From DASUKM01 sp036278735 (lineage in GTDB: Bacteria > Acidobacteriota > Vicinamibacteria > Vicinamibacterales > 2-12-FULL-66-21): a stretch of 64,000 nucleotides of DNA. The position numbers and the translations under genes are program-made. The notes under the pieces were generated by a model. That model did no database searches. It was given only the letters and a program-made list of their open reading frames with translations, and was not told the DNA's origin. Positions 35,378-44,272 of the stretch are shown here, in pieces. Location: positions 62,001-126,000 of the forward strand of contig DASUKM010000019.1 of the NCBI GenBank assembly GCA_036278735.1, in the 5' to 3' direction. How positions within the stretch are numbered: position 1 is the first letter of the stretch; each line of letters opens with the position of its first letter.

Positions 35378-36897
35378 GCTTTGGGCTTGGGGGGTTCGCC
35401 TTGTCGCAAGATCCGGACGGGTGAACCTGCCGGAAAGGACGGAGCTGCTTCGTTCTTCGGCACGTAGACCACCACGGTGGTACCTCGTCGCGCATACGCC
35501 TGGATCTCCTCTGCGGTGGGAAGCCGGCTGTACGCGTCGTAACGAGAATAGAACATCGCTTCGATCGCGGTCGGGACGTTGAAGACGACGGCATTCGGCG
35601 TTCCCACCCTGCGATCGAGGGTCATCAGGTCCGCGACGTTGGGTGGATGCCGATCGCGCCGCGCGAACACCCCCCTTGGCTGCAGCAGGTTCCGCGCGGG
35701 GAGCACCAGGAGCAGCAGCATCAACACCTGAACGGCGATGCGCGCCGGCCGACGATGAACGGGCAGCTGACGAAGGTGGTGCCAGAAGGCCGCCTCGCAG
35801 ATGAACACGGCGGGGGCGGCGATGGCGACGAACTCGGGCAGCTTGGTGGGCATCGCGGAGAACACCGCATACGGCACGATGAGCCAGGCTGCCAGTGCCC
35901 TCACGTTCGAGCTCCCTTTCCGCTGCCAGGCCCAGCCCAGGAACCACGCCAGCGGGATGTAGACGAGCTCTCCGTAATACCTCGGCAGGTCAGCGATGTA
36001 CGCCCAGAATGGTCCGCCGTGCCCCTCGACGACGTGCGTCGTGTGCCGGAGGGTGTAGGCCGCGGCGGCGGCCGCCTCGCGAGGAAACGCGATGTGGGTG
36101 TAGATCTGCCACGGCAGCACCAACGCCATGGCGCTGAACGCCACGAGCGCCAGGCGACCCGCTCCGCGCCGGAACGGGCGCACCGGGGCCCAAAGCACCG
36201 CTGCCACGACGACGACAATCAGGGCAGGTGCGGACTTGGCCAGGATCCCTGCGCCGAGTGTGAGGCCGATGAGAACCGCCACGCCGACGCTCGGCAGACC
36301 TCCCTCCGGCGCGACATGTCCCGACACGAAAAGCAGAGCCATGCCGAGCTCGACGCACGCAATGAGAAGCGTGTCGACGTGATCCGCGACGCGACGGCCG
36401 CTCGCCAGACTGGCCAGGAGACCGTTCACCGCCTGAAAGCCCGCCGCCAGCAATCCGACGCGATCGTCGAACAACCGCCGTCCGATGACAAAGGTCAGGA
36501 GCACGCAGAGTGTCGAAAGGATCACACTGGGCAGGCGCATCGCGAACGCGCCGACGCCGAACGCCTTCATGCTCAGCGCCATGAGCCACATCGCCAGCGG
36601 CGGCTTGTGCAGCCAGACGTGCCCCTCGGTCCAGTCGTCAGGATCCACCTCGCCCAGCGGGTGCTGGTACAGCTCCGGCTGGAACGGGTGCGTCATCATG
36701 TGCTTCGCCACGACCGCGTGGAACTGCTCATCCCACTTGTGCAGCGACGTCTGACGTGCCGGATCGATCCGGATAATCAGGGCAGCCAGCAGAACGAGGG
36801 TGAGACTCAGTGACGATCGGGGGCATCGCCATGCGGCGATGAGGCAGGCTGCCGCCGCGGCGATGGCCGTCACGCTCGTGGCGTCGTACGGAAGCAT
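35374..36897 (-). CDS. GT39/ArnT-like membrane glycosyltransferase
   Basis: A 507-residue protein with about 11 helices. Near the N-terminus is HKWDEQFHAVVAKHMMTHP, with the Asp-Glu pair of the first periplasmic loop typical of dolichyl/undecaprenyl-phosphate-mannose type transferases. It is followed by the WLHKPPLAMWLMALSMKAFG motif, and a soluble tail comes after residue 400. Such enzymes move a lipid-linked sugar to a lipid or protein outside the membrane; the acceptor is unknown. It follows the methyltransferase by 25 bases on the same strand. The last codons are CCC-AAG-CCC-AAA-GCC-TAA. Confidence 0.82.
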   Translation of the reverse strand: MLPYDATSVTAIAAAAACLIAAWRCPRSSLSLTLVLLAALIIRIDPARQTSLHKWDEQFHAVVAKHMMTHPFQPELYQHPLGEVDPDDWTEGHVWLHKPPLAMWLMALSMKAFGVGAFAMRLPSVILSTLCVLLTFVIGRRLFDDRVGLLAAGFQAVNGLLASLASGRRVADHVDTLLIACVELGMALLFVSGHVAPEGGLPSVGVAVLIGLTLGAGILAKSAPALIVVVVAAVLWAPVRPFRRGAGRLALVAFSAMALVLPWQIYTHIAFPREAAAAAAYTLRHTTHVVEGHGGPFWAYIADLPRYYGELVYIPLAWFLGWAWQRKGSSNVRALAAWLIVPYAVFSAMPTKLPEFVAIAAPAVFICEAAFWHHLRQLPVHRRPARIAVQVLMLLLLVLPARNLLQPRGVFARRDRHPPNVADLMTLDRRVGTPNAVVFNVPTAIEAMFYSRYDAYSRLPTAEEIQAYARRGTTVVVYVPKNEAAPSFPAGSPVRILRQGEPPKPKA

Positions 36898-36922
36898 CCG
36901 GCTGCGCAGTCTAGCACCGGGT

Positions 36923-37699
36923 TCAGGCTTTGGGCCTGACGCCGGGCACCCACAACGTGCGGGCCGTCAATTCGCGCGGGTCGAGGCCGGCGGCGCGGCC
37001 GATCTCGCGCAGCCGCGGCGGGACGGGCGTGCTGAAGCGCCAGTCGTCCTGTCGCGCCTGAAGCGCGCGCGCCCAGTCGGCCCACCACTCGTTCATGCGG
37101 CGGGCGATCGGCTCGATCACCAGGACCGCCGCGCCGCGAGCGGCGACGCGACACAACTGCTCGAGCAGAGGGTCGCGAGCGTCGGGCGGCAGTTCGTTGA
37201 CCGTATAGGCGAGCAGGACCGCGTCCCCTGCCCCGGCGCGAAGTGGAAGCTGGCGGAGATGGGCGGCGCGCACGCGCGCGCGAACCTCGAAGTGCCGGTA
37301 CGTCAGCACCGCTTCGTCCACCGCCCAGGACGAACGATCCGTCGCGTCGATCGACACGGCCCGGATCGGACCGGACGAGCTCGCTTCAGCCGCCCACCCG
37401 GCGCTTGCCGCGCCTGTTCCGCACCCAAGATCGACGACACGCGAAATCGGCTGGTCGGCAAGGTGCAAGGCGCCGACGACCTCTCGCGCGACCAGGAAAT
37501 GCAGCGGCGCATAGTACAGCGCAAACGCGGCGCGCTTGCCTGCCCCTTCCAGCGCCGCGCCGCGCGCGATCGAGGCACGTCGTTCCACGTAGGAGGAGGA
37601 GAGCGCCCGCAAGGCGCGCGTCAGCTCGGGACGCGTGAGGTCGGCGAGATGGCGCCGCTCGAGCGCCTCGAGCCACGTGTCGAAGGAGGGAGCCGTCAC
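36923..37699 (-). CDS. SAM-dependent methyltransferase, perhaps Rsm22-like
   Basis: A 258-residue class I methyltransferase. The SAM-binding motif I is VVDLGCGTGAASAGWA, followed by VSIDATDRSSWAVDEAV and a motif IV-like AVLLAYTVNEL. A helical N-terminal region (SSSYVERRASI... YYAPLHFLVAREVV) recalls Rsm22-type proteins, but that assignment is tentative. The GTG start overlaps the stop of the kinase stub (GTGA), so its translation probably depends on the stub. It is followed by the glycosyltransferase gene. Confidence 0.75.
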   Translation of the reverse strand: MTAPSFDTWLEALERRHLADLTRPELTRALRALSSSYVERRASIARGAALEGAGKRAAFALYYAPLHFLVAREVVGALHLADQPISRVVDLGCGTGAASAGWAAEASSSGPIRAVSIDATDRSSWAVDEAVLTYRHFEVRARVRAAHLRQLPLRAGAGDAVLLAYTVNELPPDARDPLLEQLCRVAARGAAVLVIEPIARRMNEWWADWARALQARQDDWRFSTPVPPRLREIGRAAGLDPRELTARTLWVPGVRPKA

Positions 37700-37803
37700 G
37701 CTCGCTCAACGCTGCGTGCCCGATAGATCTCGCTCGAGCCGCCGGCGCCGAAGGGCACATCGATCTGGTACGGTCCGAGGCAGTCTCCCGGGTGCAGCGC
37801 CAT
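37696..37803 (-). pseudogene. N-terminal stub of a Ser/Thr protein kinase
   Basis: The 35-codon frame reads MALHPGDCLGPYQI, then VPFGAGGSSEIYRAR, then SVERA and a stop. Acidobacterial Ser/Thr kinases usually begin with this pattern (LGPYEI...GAGGMGEVYRARD). Here the glycine-rich loop is degenerate (GAGGSSEIY) and everything after it is gone. The stop overlaps the GTG of the methyltransferase, so the stub probably persists as a coupled leader cistron. Confidence 0.7.
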
Positions 37804-37890
37804 GGTCCCTGTGGATTGTGTGGCGGCGGTAGCGTGTCAGATCGGCCCGAGATGGTCAAACGGGGCGCTCATCGAGCGTCTGGCGAAGGC

Positions 37891-37980
37891 TGGCGGAGGG
37901 AGAGGGATTCGAACCCCCGGAACCGTTTCCGGTTCAGTGGTTTTCAAGACCACCGCCATCGACCACTCGGCCATCCCTCC
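37891..37980 (-). tRNA. tRNA-Ser(UGA), CCA encoded
   Basis: A 90-base class II tRNA. The acceptor stem is GGAGGGA/TCCCTCC with G discriminator and an encoded CCA. The anticodon arm is GTGGT-CTTGAAA-ACCAC, giving anticodon UGA. A long variable arm (GAACCGGAAACGGTTC) and a T arm GGGGG-TTCGAAT-CCCTC follow. It lies alone between the kinase stub and the NRAMP-like gene. Confidence 0.95.
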
Positions 37981-38089
37981 GCACGTCTATCTTACGCGCT
38001 TGCGCGCAACCCCAGCCGCGGCCTCGCGCCGGGCGTGCGTCGTGCAGGCAACTCGGTCGAGCCGTTGTGCACGACCGTTCTATCCCCAC

Positions 38090-39391
38090 ATGAGTTCCGC
38101 GCCTGAATCGTCGTCTCCGCCTGCGGACCAGCCGCCGCCGCCGCGGCGCGGCGTCGCCCGCTCGCTCGGGCTCGGACTGATCACCGGCGCCGCCGACGAC
38201 GACCCGTCAGCCATTGGGACGTATGCGGCGGCGGGCGCGAAGCTCGGCCCGGCGTTCCTCTGGACCGCACCCGCCATCTTCCCGATGATGTTCGCGGTCG
38301 TGTACCTTTCGGCCAAGCTGGGCCAGGTGACCGGCAAGGGCCTTTTCGCCGTCATCCGCGACCACTATTCGCGGCGGCTGCTGTTCGTCGCGCTCACCGG
38401 CGTCCTCATCGGCAACACCTTCGAAGCGGCGGCGGATCTCGGGGGGATGGCTGCGGCGCTGGGCCTGCTGGTGCCCTGGCCATTCGAGCTGCTGGTCACC
38501 GGCATCGCCGTCGTCATCCTCGCGCTCCAGATCTGGGGCTCTTACGACGTCATCAAGAGCGTCTTCCGGCTGCTCGCGCTGGTGCTGCTCGCGTACGTGG
38601 TCGCCGCGGTCCTCGCCAGGCCAGACCTCGGCCCTGTGCTCCGGGGCACGTTCGTCCCCACGCTGCGGTTCGACCGCGAGTTCCTGTCGCTGCTCGTCGC
38701 CGCGATCGGGACGAGCCTCTCGGCCTACATCTACACGTGGCAGTCGAACGAGGAGGTCGAGGAAGAGATCGCGATGGGACGGCGGCGGCTGGACGATCGC
38801 ATTGGCGCCACGCGCGAGGAACTGCGGCATTCGCGCCGCGACATCCTGTACGGGATGGTGTTCTCGAACCTGGTCATGTACTTCATCATGCTCTCGACCG
38901 CCTCGGCCCTGTTCGGCGCGGGGCGGCACGGCATCACGACCGCGGCCGACGCCGCCCGGGCGCTGGAGCCTGTCGCCGGACACGCCGCGGGCGTGCTCTT
39001 CGCGCTCGGCATCATCGGCGTCGGGTTCCTGGCGGTGCCGGTGATGACCACCGGGGCCGCGTACGATCTGGCGCAGAGCCTGGGCTGGCGCAGCGGCCTC
39101 GGCGCGAAGCCCGCGCGCGCGGCGAGATTCTACGGCGCGATCGTCGTGGTGACGGCGGTCGCCGTAGCGGTGAATTTCATCGGCCTGAATCCGATGCGCG
39201 TGCTCGTCTGGGCGGGGATCGTCCAGGGCCTTTCCACGCCGCCGCTGATGCTGCTCATCCTGCTCATGACGAACGACCGCCGCATCGTCGGCAACCGCGT
39301 GAACGGGCGCGCGATCAATGTCCTCGGCTGGGTCACGACGATCGCCATCTTCTCCGCCAGTGCGGCGCTCGTCGCCAGCTGGATCGTCTGA
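38090..39391 (+). CDS. NRAMP-family metal transporter without canonical metal-site motifs
   Basis: A 433-residue carrier with 11 helices and the NRAMP fold. The first-helix motif is DDDPSAIGTYAAAG, where classical manganese/iron NRAMPs have DPGN. At the sixth helix AAIGTSLSAYIYTWQ replaces the usual MPH motif. This places it among NRAMP-related proteins with a different ion preference (magnesium or aluminium are known in relatives). The ATG at MSSAPESS is chosen; the frame is open upstream only because it crosses the tRNA. A fragment of a similar C-terminus lies at 44861-44958. Confidence 0.85.
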   Translation: MSSAPESSSPPADQPPPPRRGVARSLGLGLITGAADDDPSAIGTYAAAGAKLGPAFLWTAPAIFPMMFAVVYLSAKLGQVTGKGLFAVIRDHYSRRLLFVALTGVLIGNTFEAAADLGGMAAALGLLVPWPFELLVTGIAVVILALQIWGSYDVIKSVFRLLALVLLAYVVAAVLARPDLGPVLRGTFVPTLRFDREFLSLLVAAIGTSLSAYIYTWQSNEEVEEEIAMGRRRLDDRIGATREELRHSRRDILYGMVFSNLVMYFIMLSTASALFGAGRHGITTAADAARALEPVAGHAAGVLFALGIIGVGFLAVPVMTTGAAYDLAQSLGWRSGLGAKPARAARFYGAIVVVTAVAVAVNFIGLNPMRVLVWAGIVQGLSTPPLMLLILLMTNDRRIVGNRVNGRAINVLGWVTTIAIFSASAALVASWIV

Positions 39392-39429
39392 ATGCAGGTG
39401 CCCGGCCCGTCGTTCATCCGACACTTCAT

Positions 39430-39458
39430 TTGACAGGCCACTGCAGACCGCCTACACT
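39430..39458 (+). promoter_or_regulatory. Consensus promoter of padR
   Basis: TTGACA at 39430-39435, 17-base spacer, TACACT at 39453-39458, then eight bases to the padR ATG. The geometry equals that of the two tiny-gene promoters and implies a leaderless transcript. Confidence 0.7.
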
Positions 39459-39466
39459 CCCTTTGC

Positions 39467-39814
39467 ATGACCAATAGTGGACCCGACAAGACGGATGTGC
39501 TCCAGGGAACGCTGGATTTGATGGTGCTCCAGACCCTCGCCACGATGGGGGCGCTCCACGGCTATGCCCTCGCCGCGCGCATCGAGCAGGTCTCCAGGGG
39601 TTCGCTCCAGCTCAACATGGGCACGCTGTACCCGGGGTTGATGCGACTGGAACAGCGAGGCTTCGTGCGCGCCAGGTGGGGGGTGAGCGACAAGAACCGC
39701 AAGGCGCGGTTCTATACCATCACGCCGGCCGGCCGCCGGCAGCTCGCGACCGAACGGGCCGAGTGGGATCGGATGGTCGCGATCATCGGCGCGCTCGGCG
39801 GCGAGCAGGCGTGA
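39467..39814 (+). CDS. PadR-family transcriptional regulator
   Basis: A 115-residue winged-helix repressor of the short PadR type: VLQGTLDLMVLQTLATMGALHGYALA, then GSLQLNMGTLYPGLMRLEQRGFV and RKARFYTITPAGRRQL. PadR next to an ADOP permease is the standard acidobacterial arrangement, and the regulator is presumed to repress the pair. Its stop overlaps the GTG start of the permease. No Shine-Dalgarno lies before the ATG; the promoter indicates a leaderless mRNA. Confidence 0.92.
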   Translation: MTNSGPDKTDVLQGTLDLMVLQTLATMGALHGYALAARIEQVSRGSLQLNMGTLYPGLMRLEQRGFVRARWGVSDKNRKARFYTITPAGRRQLATERAEWDRMVAIIGALGGEQA

Positions 39815-42513
39815 GGGCCAACGCCGCGATGGGCGCGATTCGTGAGTGGCTCGACCGCCTGCGAGGCACGTTCCATCCGTCCAGACGCGACGACGATCTC
39901 GAGCAGGAGCTCCGGCTGCACGCCGAGCTGGCCGCCGAGGACGCGCGCCGACGAGGACATTCGCCCGAGCACGCCTCGCGCGTGGCGGCGGTCCGCGCCG
40001 GGGGCCTTGCCGCCTCCATGGAGAGGCTGCGCGATCAGCGCGGGCTGCCATGGCTCGACGACGCCTCGCGCGATCTCCGGCATGCCGTCCGCCTCCTGCG
40101 GCGCAATCCGATCTTCACCGGCGTGGCCGTGCTGTCGCTGGCGCTCGGGATCGGCGCCAATGCGGCGATCTTCAGCCTCGCCGATGTGCTGCTCCTCCGT
40201 CCGCTCCCGATCCGCGATCCGGGATCCGTGATGACGGTGAGCACCGACGCACCGGAAGAGGGACGGCTCGACGCGCGGCTCTCGTATCCGAATTATCGCG
40301 ATCTGCGACAGGCCACCCGTACGTTCAGCGGTCTCGCCGCGTACGACATCGGTACCTTCAGCTTCGCCCGCTCGCGGCAATCCGTGCGCGACGGGTACAT
40401 GGCGATGCTGGTGAGCGACAATTTCTTCGAGGTGCTCGGCGTCCAGCCGGCGCTCGGCCGAAGCTTCACCGCCGACGAAGGACGGATACCTGGTCGCGGG
40501 ACGGCGGTCGTCCTCAGCCACGACTTCTGGAACGATGCGCTCGCCGCCGATCCGTCTGTGCTCGGGAGCGTCGTCTGGATCAACGGCATTCCCTTCCACG
40601 TCGTGGGCGTGACGCCGGCGAGCTTCACGGGACCCGAGCCGCCGGTCCGCCCCGCGTTCTACCTGCCGGTCGTGATGGCGCAGCGGCTCGATCCGGCCCG
40701 CGAGAACCCACTCGAGAATCGGAAGGCGCGCGTGTTCCGGGTGAAGGGGCGGCTCGCGCGCGGCGTGTCGCAGGCCAGGGCGCAGGCCGAGTTCACGACG
40801 ATCTGGAGCGCCTTGCAGCGCCAGTACCCGGATGCGGACCGGCGCCGCGTCGCGGTGGTTCGCACGGAGCTGCAAGATCGGGCGCGGGAGGACCCAGACG
40901 ACGCGATGCTGCTGAGTCTCCTCGGCGGGCTCGCCGGACTCGTGCTGATTATCGCCTGCGCAAACGTCGCGAACCTCATGCTCGGACGTGCCCGCGGTCG
41001 TTCGCGGGAGATTGCGGTGCGGCTGGCGCTCGGCGTCAGCCGTTCCCGTTTGCTGCGACAGCTCCTGACCGAAAGCCTGCTCCTCGCGCTCGCGGGTCTC
41101 GCGCTCGGGCTCGCCTTCGCGTTCGGCGGCATCCGATTCCTGCAAACCATTCCGGTGCAGAATCAGATCGTGATCAGGCCGGAGCTGGATCATCGCGTCC
41201 TGCTCTTCGGCGTGCTCGCTGCGATTGTGAGCGCCTTGGTGTTCGGCATTGCCCCGGCCCGCCAGAGCCTCGAAACCGAACTGGTCCCCGCGCTGAAGAC
41301 GTCGACGGTCGGCGAGGCCGTGCGCAATCGGACCATCGGCCGCAACATCCTCGTGACGGTGCAGGTGGCGCTCTCGATGGTGCTGCTCGTCGCGATGGGA
41401 ATGCTGTTCGGCGGTGTCCGCCGGATGGTCGTTCAAGCGCCCGGCTTTCGCACGGATCATCTCCTGGTGATGTCGTTCGATACGTCGGCCGTCCGCGACA
41501 CGCCGGCCCAGACGCACGCGTTCTATCGCGACGTCGTGAACCGCGCCGCCGCGCTGCCCGGTGTCGTCTCGGCAAGCCTGGCCAGCGTGATGCCGTTCGA
41601 GGTCGGCGTGCAATATGCCCCGGCGGTGATTCCCGAGGGTTATCGCTTCCCGCCCGGACAAGGGAGCGTGTCGACGTTGACGGCCGTCGTCGGGGAGCGC
41701 TATTTCTCGACGATGGCGATCGCGATGCTTCGCGGTCGGCCCTTCTCGGAGGCCGACACAGCGGGCGCCGCGGGCGTGGCGATCGTGAACGAACAGTTCG
41801 CGAAGACCTACTGGCCCGATCGGGATCCAATCGGCAAGCGGCTGCGCCTGGCGGAGAGCGGCAGCCCCTGGCTCGAGGTGATTGGGGTCACGAAGACCGC
41901 GAAGTACTGGTCCACTGCCGAGCGGCCCACGCCGTTTTTCTACCTGCCCTTCGCGCAACACGAGAAGACGGCGATGCGGCTGCTCGTGGAGACGCGGAGC
42001 ACCGACCCGACATCGCTCGCGGCTCCCCTGCGCGGCATCGTCCGCGACATCGACGTCCGTCAGCCCATCTTCGACACGGAGTCGTATTCGAGGATGTATC
42101 GCGATCGGGCGATCACCGTGCCCCTGATGCTCATGCAGATGGTGGGCACGATCGCGCTGCTCGGGTTGGCGCTCGCGCTGGCGGGTCTCTACGGGCTCGT
42201 CGCGTATTCGGTCGCGCGCCGGACGCGGGAGATCGGGATCCGGATGGCCATCGGGGCCGCGCGGGCCGACGTGCTCCGGATGGTGCTGCGCCAGGGCCTG
42301 GTGCTCTCGCTTGCGGGTATCCTCGTCGGCAGTGCGGCGACGGTGTTCGCCGCCCCCCTGATCGCCGCGAATCTGCAGGGGCTCGCCGCCCCGAGCACGG
42401 CGGTTTACGTCCTCGTGCCGCTCGCCCTCATCTGCCTGACGATGGGGGCCAGCTACGTGCCGGCGCGGCGCGCATCGCGCGTCGATCCTCTCGTGGCGCT
42501 TCGCGACGAATAG
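39811..42513 (+). CDS. ADOP-type permease with N-terminal ADOP domain, PadR partner
   Basis: A 900-residue permease. The first 60-70 residues form the soluble ADOP N-terminal domain (DDDLEQELRLHAELAAEDAR), which the other permeases in this window lack. Then come the first helix LSLALGIGANAAIFSLADVLLL, a MacB-type periplasmic domain, FtsX helices, and a second half ending RVDPLVALRDE. A GTG start overlapping the padR stop (GTGA) gives coupling; an ATG 18 bases downstream is an alternative. Substrate unknown. Confidence 0.9.
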   Translation: MRANAAMGAIREWLDRLRGTFHPSRRDDDLEQELRLHAELAAEDARRRGHSPEHASRVAAVRAGGLAASMERLRDQRGLPWLDDASRDLRHAVRLLRRNPIFTGVAVLSLALGIGANAAIFSLADVLLLRPLPIRDPGSVMTVSTDAPEEGRLDARLSYPNYRDLRQATRTFSGLAAYDIGTFSFARSRQSVRDGYMAMLVSDNFFEVLGVQPALGRSFTADEGRIPGRGTAVVLSHDFWNDALAADPSVLGSVVWINGIPFHVVGVTPASFTGPEPPVRPAFYLPVVMAQRLDPARENPLENRKARVFRVKGRLARGVSQARAQAEFTTIWSALQRQYPDADRRRVAVVRTELQDRAREDPDDAMLLSLLGGLAGLVLIIACANVANLMLGRARGRSREIAVRLALGVSRSRLLRQLLTESLLLALAGLALGLAFAFGGIRFLQTIPVQNQIVIRPELDHRVLLFGVLAAIVSALVFGIAPARQSLETELVPALKTSTVGEAVRNRTIGRNILVTVQVALSMVLLVAMGMLFGGVRRMVVQAPGFRTDHLLVMSFDTSAVRDTPAQTHAFYRDVVNRAAALPGVVSASLASVMPFEVGVQYAPAVIPEGYRFPPGQGSVSTLTAVVGERYFSTMAIAMLRGRPFSEADTAGAAGVAIVNEQFAKTYWPDRDPIGKRLRLAESGSPWLEVIGVTKTAKYWSTAERPTPFFYLPFAQHEKTAMRLLVETRSTDPTSLAAPLRGIVRDIDVRQPIFDTESYSRMYRDRAITVPLMLMQMVGTIALLGLALALAGLYGLVAYSVARRTREIGIRMAIGAARADVLRMVLRQGLVLSLAGILVGSAATVFAAPLIAANLQGLAAPSTAVYVLVPLALICLTMGASYVPARRASRVDPLVALRDE

Positions 42514-42854
42514 GGGCGACGCAGCGGAGATCAGGCGGGCGCCGGTTCCGTCTCGGCCACGCCGGCGCGGCGCGCGGCATCGGCGACAGCACGTACACGC
42601 CTCGAGGACGATACGAAATATGGGGCCCTTCGGAGGTTAACGGAACGCCCGTTCTCGGCCCCTCCCCCGCGACAGCCGCCACGACAGGCGCTCTCAATTC
42701 GACCACTCTATGCTATCCCGCGCGTCGCGCGTTTACCGCGAGTCCGCGCGCGTCGAGATCTTCACGAGCGTTCGCATCGACCTGCTGGATCGGTTGACGC
42801 TGCAGAAGCAGCTCGACGCGATCGGCACGCAACGGCCAGGCGGCGTTCCGGACC
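42514..42854. other. Intergenic region between ADOP and DyP genes
   Basis: Non-coding or degenerate sequence between convergent genes. A possible 53-codon frame begins at 42710 (listed separately). From 42514 to 42709 I see no gene, promoter or clear hairpin. Confidence 0.5.
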
Positions 42855-42871
42855 TCACACGCCGACGCTGA
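42710..42871 (+). CDS. Possible small ORF or gene remnant
   Basis: A 53-codon frame whose middle, YRESARVEIFTSVRIDLLDR followed by LTLQKQLDAIG, looks like real protein, but it has no Shine-Dalgarno, no recognisable family and overlaps the 3' end of the DyP gene by 17 bases. It could be the tail of a lost gene, or chance. Confidence 0.25.
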   Translation: MLSRASRVYRESARVEIFTSVRIDLLDRLTLQKQLDAIGTQRPGGVPDLTRRR

Positions 42872-44246
42872 TCGCGCGGGCGGTCGCACGCGCCGACAGG
42901 TACCTGATGGCGGTGACGCTCGGCAAGAAGCAGTACGCCGCGCCGCGGCACGTGACGAACCGCGACAGCCCGGTGACTTCCACGGTGCGGCCGCCCTCGA
43001 TGGGCAGGAGGAACGTCGCGTCCGGCGCGGAGTTGTCGCCGAGGACCGGGTCGCGTGTCCCGCGGAGACCCGGCGCGAACGTCCCCTTGTTCGCCCAGTC
43101 CGACATGAGGAACTCGAACTGGTCCTTGAGGCTCACGCCGATGAACAACCCCAGCAGCCCGCGCGCGATCCCGTCGTCGGGGTGCTCGGGATCGTAGGGA
43201 GGTCCGTACGGCAGGCCGCGCCGCACGAGGCGCCGCTTCAGGCCGCTGTTGCCGGCGACGGCGGAGTGCCGCGGGTTCATCCGGCGGATGTGCGAGCCGA
43301 TCGGGCAGCGATCGCCGCGCCGGTCGTCGTACGCGCCGGGCACTTCCGGCGTCGGCGCGTAGTCGAACGCGTTGTACTGCTCGAGCGGCAGATCCGGATC
43401 GGGGGCGTGCGGCGAGAGCGCGAGCGGCACGCCGCTGCGCCAGCGTCCGACGAGCTTCGCGGCAATCAACTCGCGGTCGAGGCCCGTCTGCGCCGACGCC
43501 GCCGTCAGGAAGCGCTCGAAGCCGGCGCAATCCTGCTCGAGAATGCGGAACGCGACGAAGCTGCCGTTCAGGCCGAGCGGCTGCGGTTGGGGGACCGGAT
43601 AGACGAAGCTCTCGTACTGACTCGGGTGGCCGAGCAGGAATTCTCCGGGCGGCGCCTTCGGCAGCACGTCCGGGACGAGCGGCGGCGGGCCGCCGTCGAT
43701 CACGGGCTGTGAAAACCCGTCGCGGTACCCGAAGTGCGCGACGTTGCCGGGGAGGGCCCGCGCGTCGTACATCGAGAGCTCGCTGAACGCCGCCCCCGCG
43801 GCACACGCGGCGCGCAGACGGGCGGTCGCCGTCTCGAGCGCTTCTTCCGTTTGCGCGAAGAGGAAGGCGAGCGCGTGGACGGCTCCGCTCGCGAACGATC
43901 CGACCCACCGTTCCGGCGCGCTGTCGCCCACGTCGCCGACGCGCGGCGCGCGCGCGACCGGCCCTTGCACGAACTCCTCGGCGAACGACGCCAGGTCCTC
44001 GCTGGCCACGCCGAGTGCCGCCAGACCCGTGTGGGTGAATCCCACGTTGACGCAGACCTCGGGTTTGGCGCCCCAGGGCGCCGCGGTGGCGAGCTGCGGC
44101 ACCGACGGATCGCCTCCGACGAGCGCGCCCAGCAGCTGCCCCGCGGCGGCCGCATGCTCGACGCGCAGGGCGAACACCCGGAGCGCCGGCATCGCATACG
44201 TCCGCACGATGAAGCCCTGGACGTCGTCCAGCGCGAGATCCGGCAC
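42855..44246 (-). CDS. DyP-type haem peroxidase
   Basis: A 463-residue dye-decolourising peroxidase. The signature GYRDG (residues 173-177; catalytic Asp176) is followed by FSQPVIDGG, and the proximal haem ligand is His319 in CPIGSHIRRMNPR. The C-terminal haem pocket segment GDNSAPDATFLLPIEGGRTV is also present. There is no signal peptide, so it is cytoplasmic or cargo of an encapsulin elsewhere; no obvious encapsulin-targeting tail is seen at the C-terminus. It lies 26 bases after a small gene of unknown function on the same strand. Confidence 0.9.
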   Translation of the reverse strand: MPDLALDDVQGFIVRTYAMPALRVFALRVEHAAAAGQLLGALVGGDPSVPQLATAAPWGAKPEVCVNVGFTHTGLAALGVASEDLASFAEEFVQGPVARAPRVGDVGDSAPERWVGSFASGAVHALAFLFAQTEEALETATARLRAACAAGAAFSELSMYDARALPGNVAHFGYRDGFSQPVIDGGPPPLVPDVLPKAPPGEFLLGHPSQYESFVYPVPQPQPLGLNGSFVAFRILEQDCAGFERFLTAASAQTGLDRELIAAKLVGRWRSGVPLALSPHAPDPDLPLEQYNAFDYAPTPEVPGAYDDRRGDRCPIGSHIRRMNPRHSAVAGNSGLKRRLVRRGLPYGPPYDPEHPDDGIARGLLGLFIGVSLKDQFEFLMSDWANKGTFAPGLRGTRDPVLGDNSAPDATFLLPIEGGRTVEVTGLSRFVTCRGAAYCFLPSVTAIRYLSARATARAISVGV

Positions 44247-44272
44247 GCGACTTCCTTCCTGGAGGGCGCCCG

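Noticed and set aside
37802..38089. N-terminal extension of the NRAMP-like gene
   Set aside because: The frame would run through tRNA-Ser on the opposite strand and lacks similarity; the ATG at 38090 fits the family.
42733..43908. Reverse-strand frame overlapping the DyP gene
   Set aside because: It is a shadow frame of the DyP gene, Arg/Ala/Pro-rich, with no family motif.
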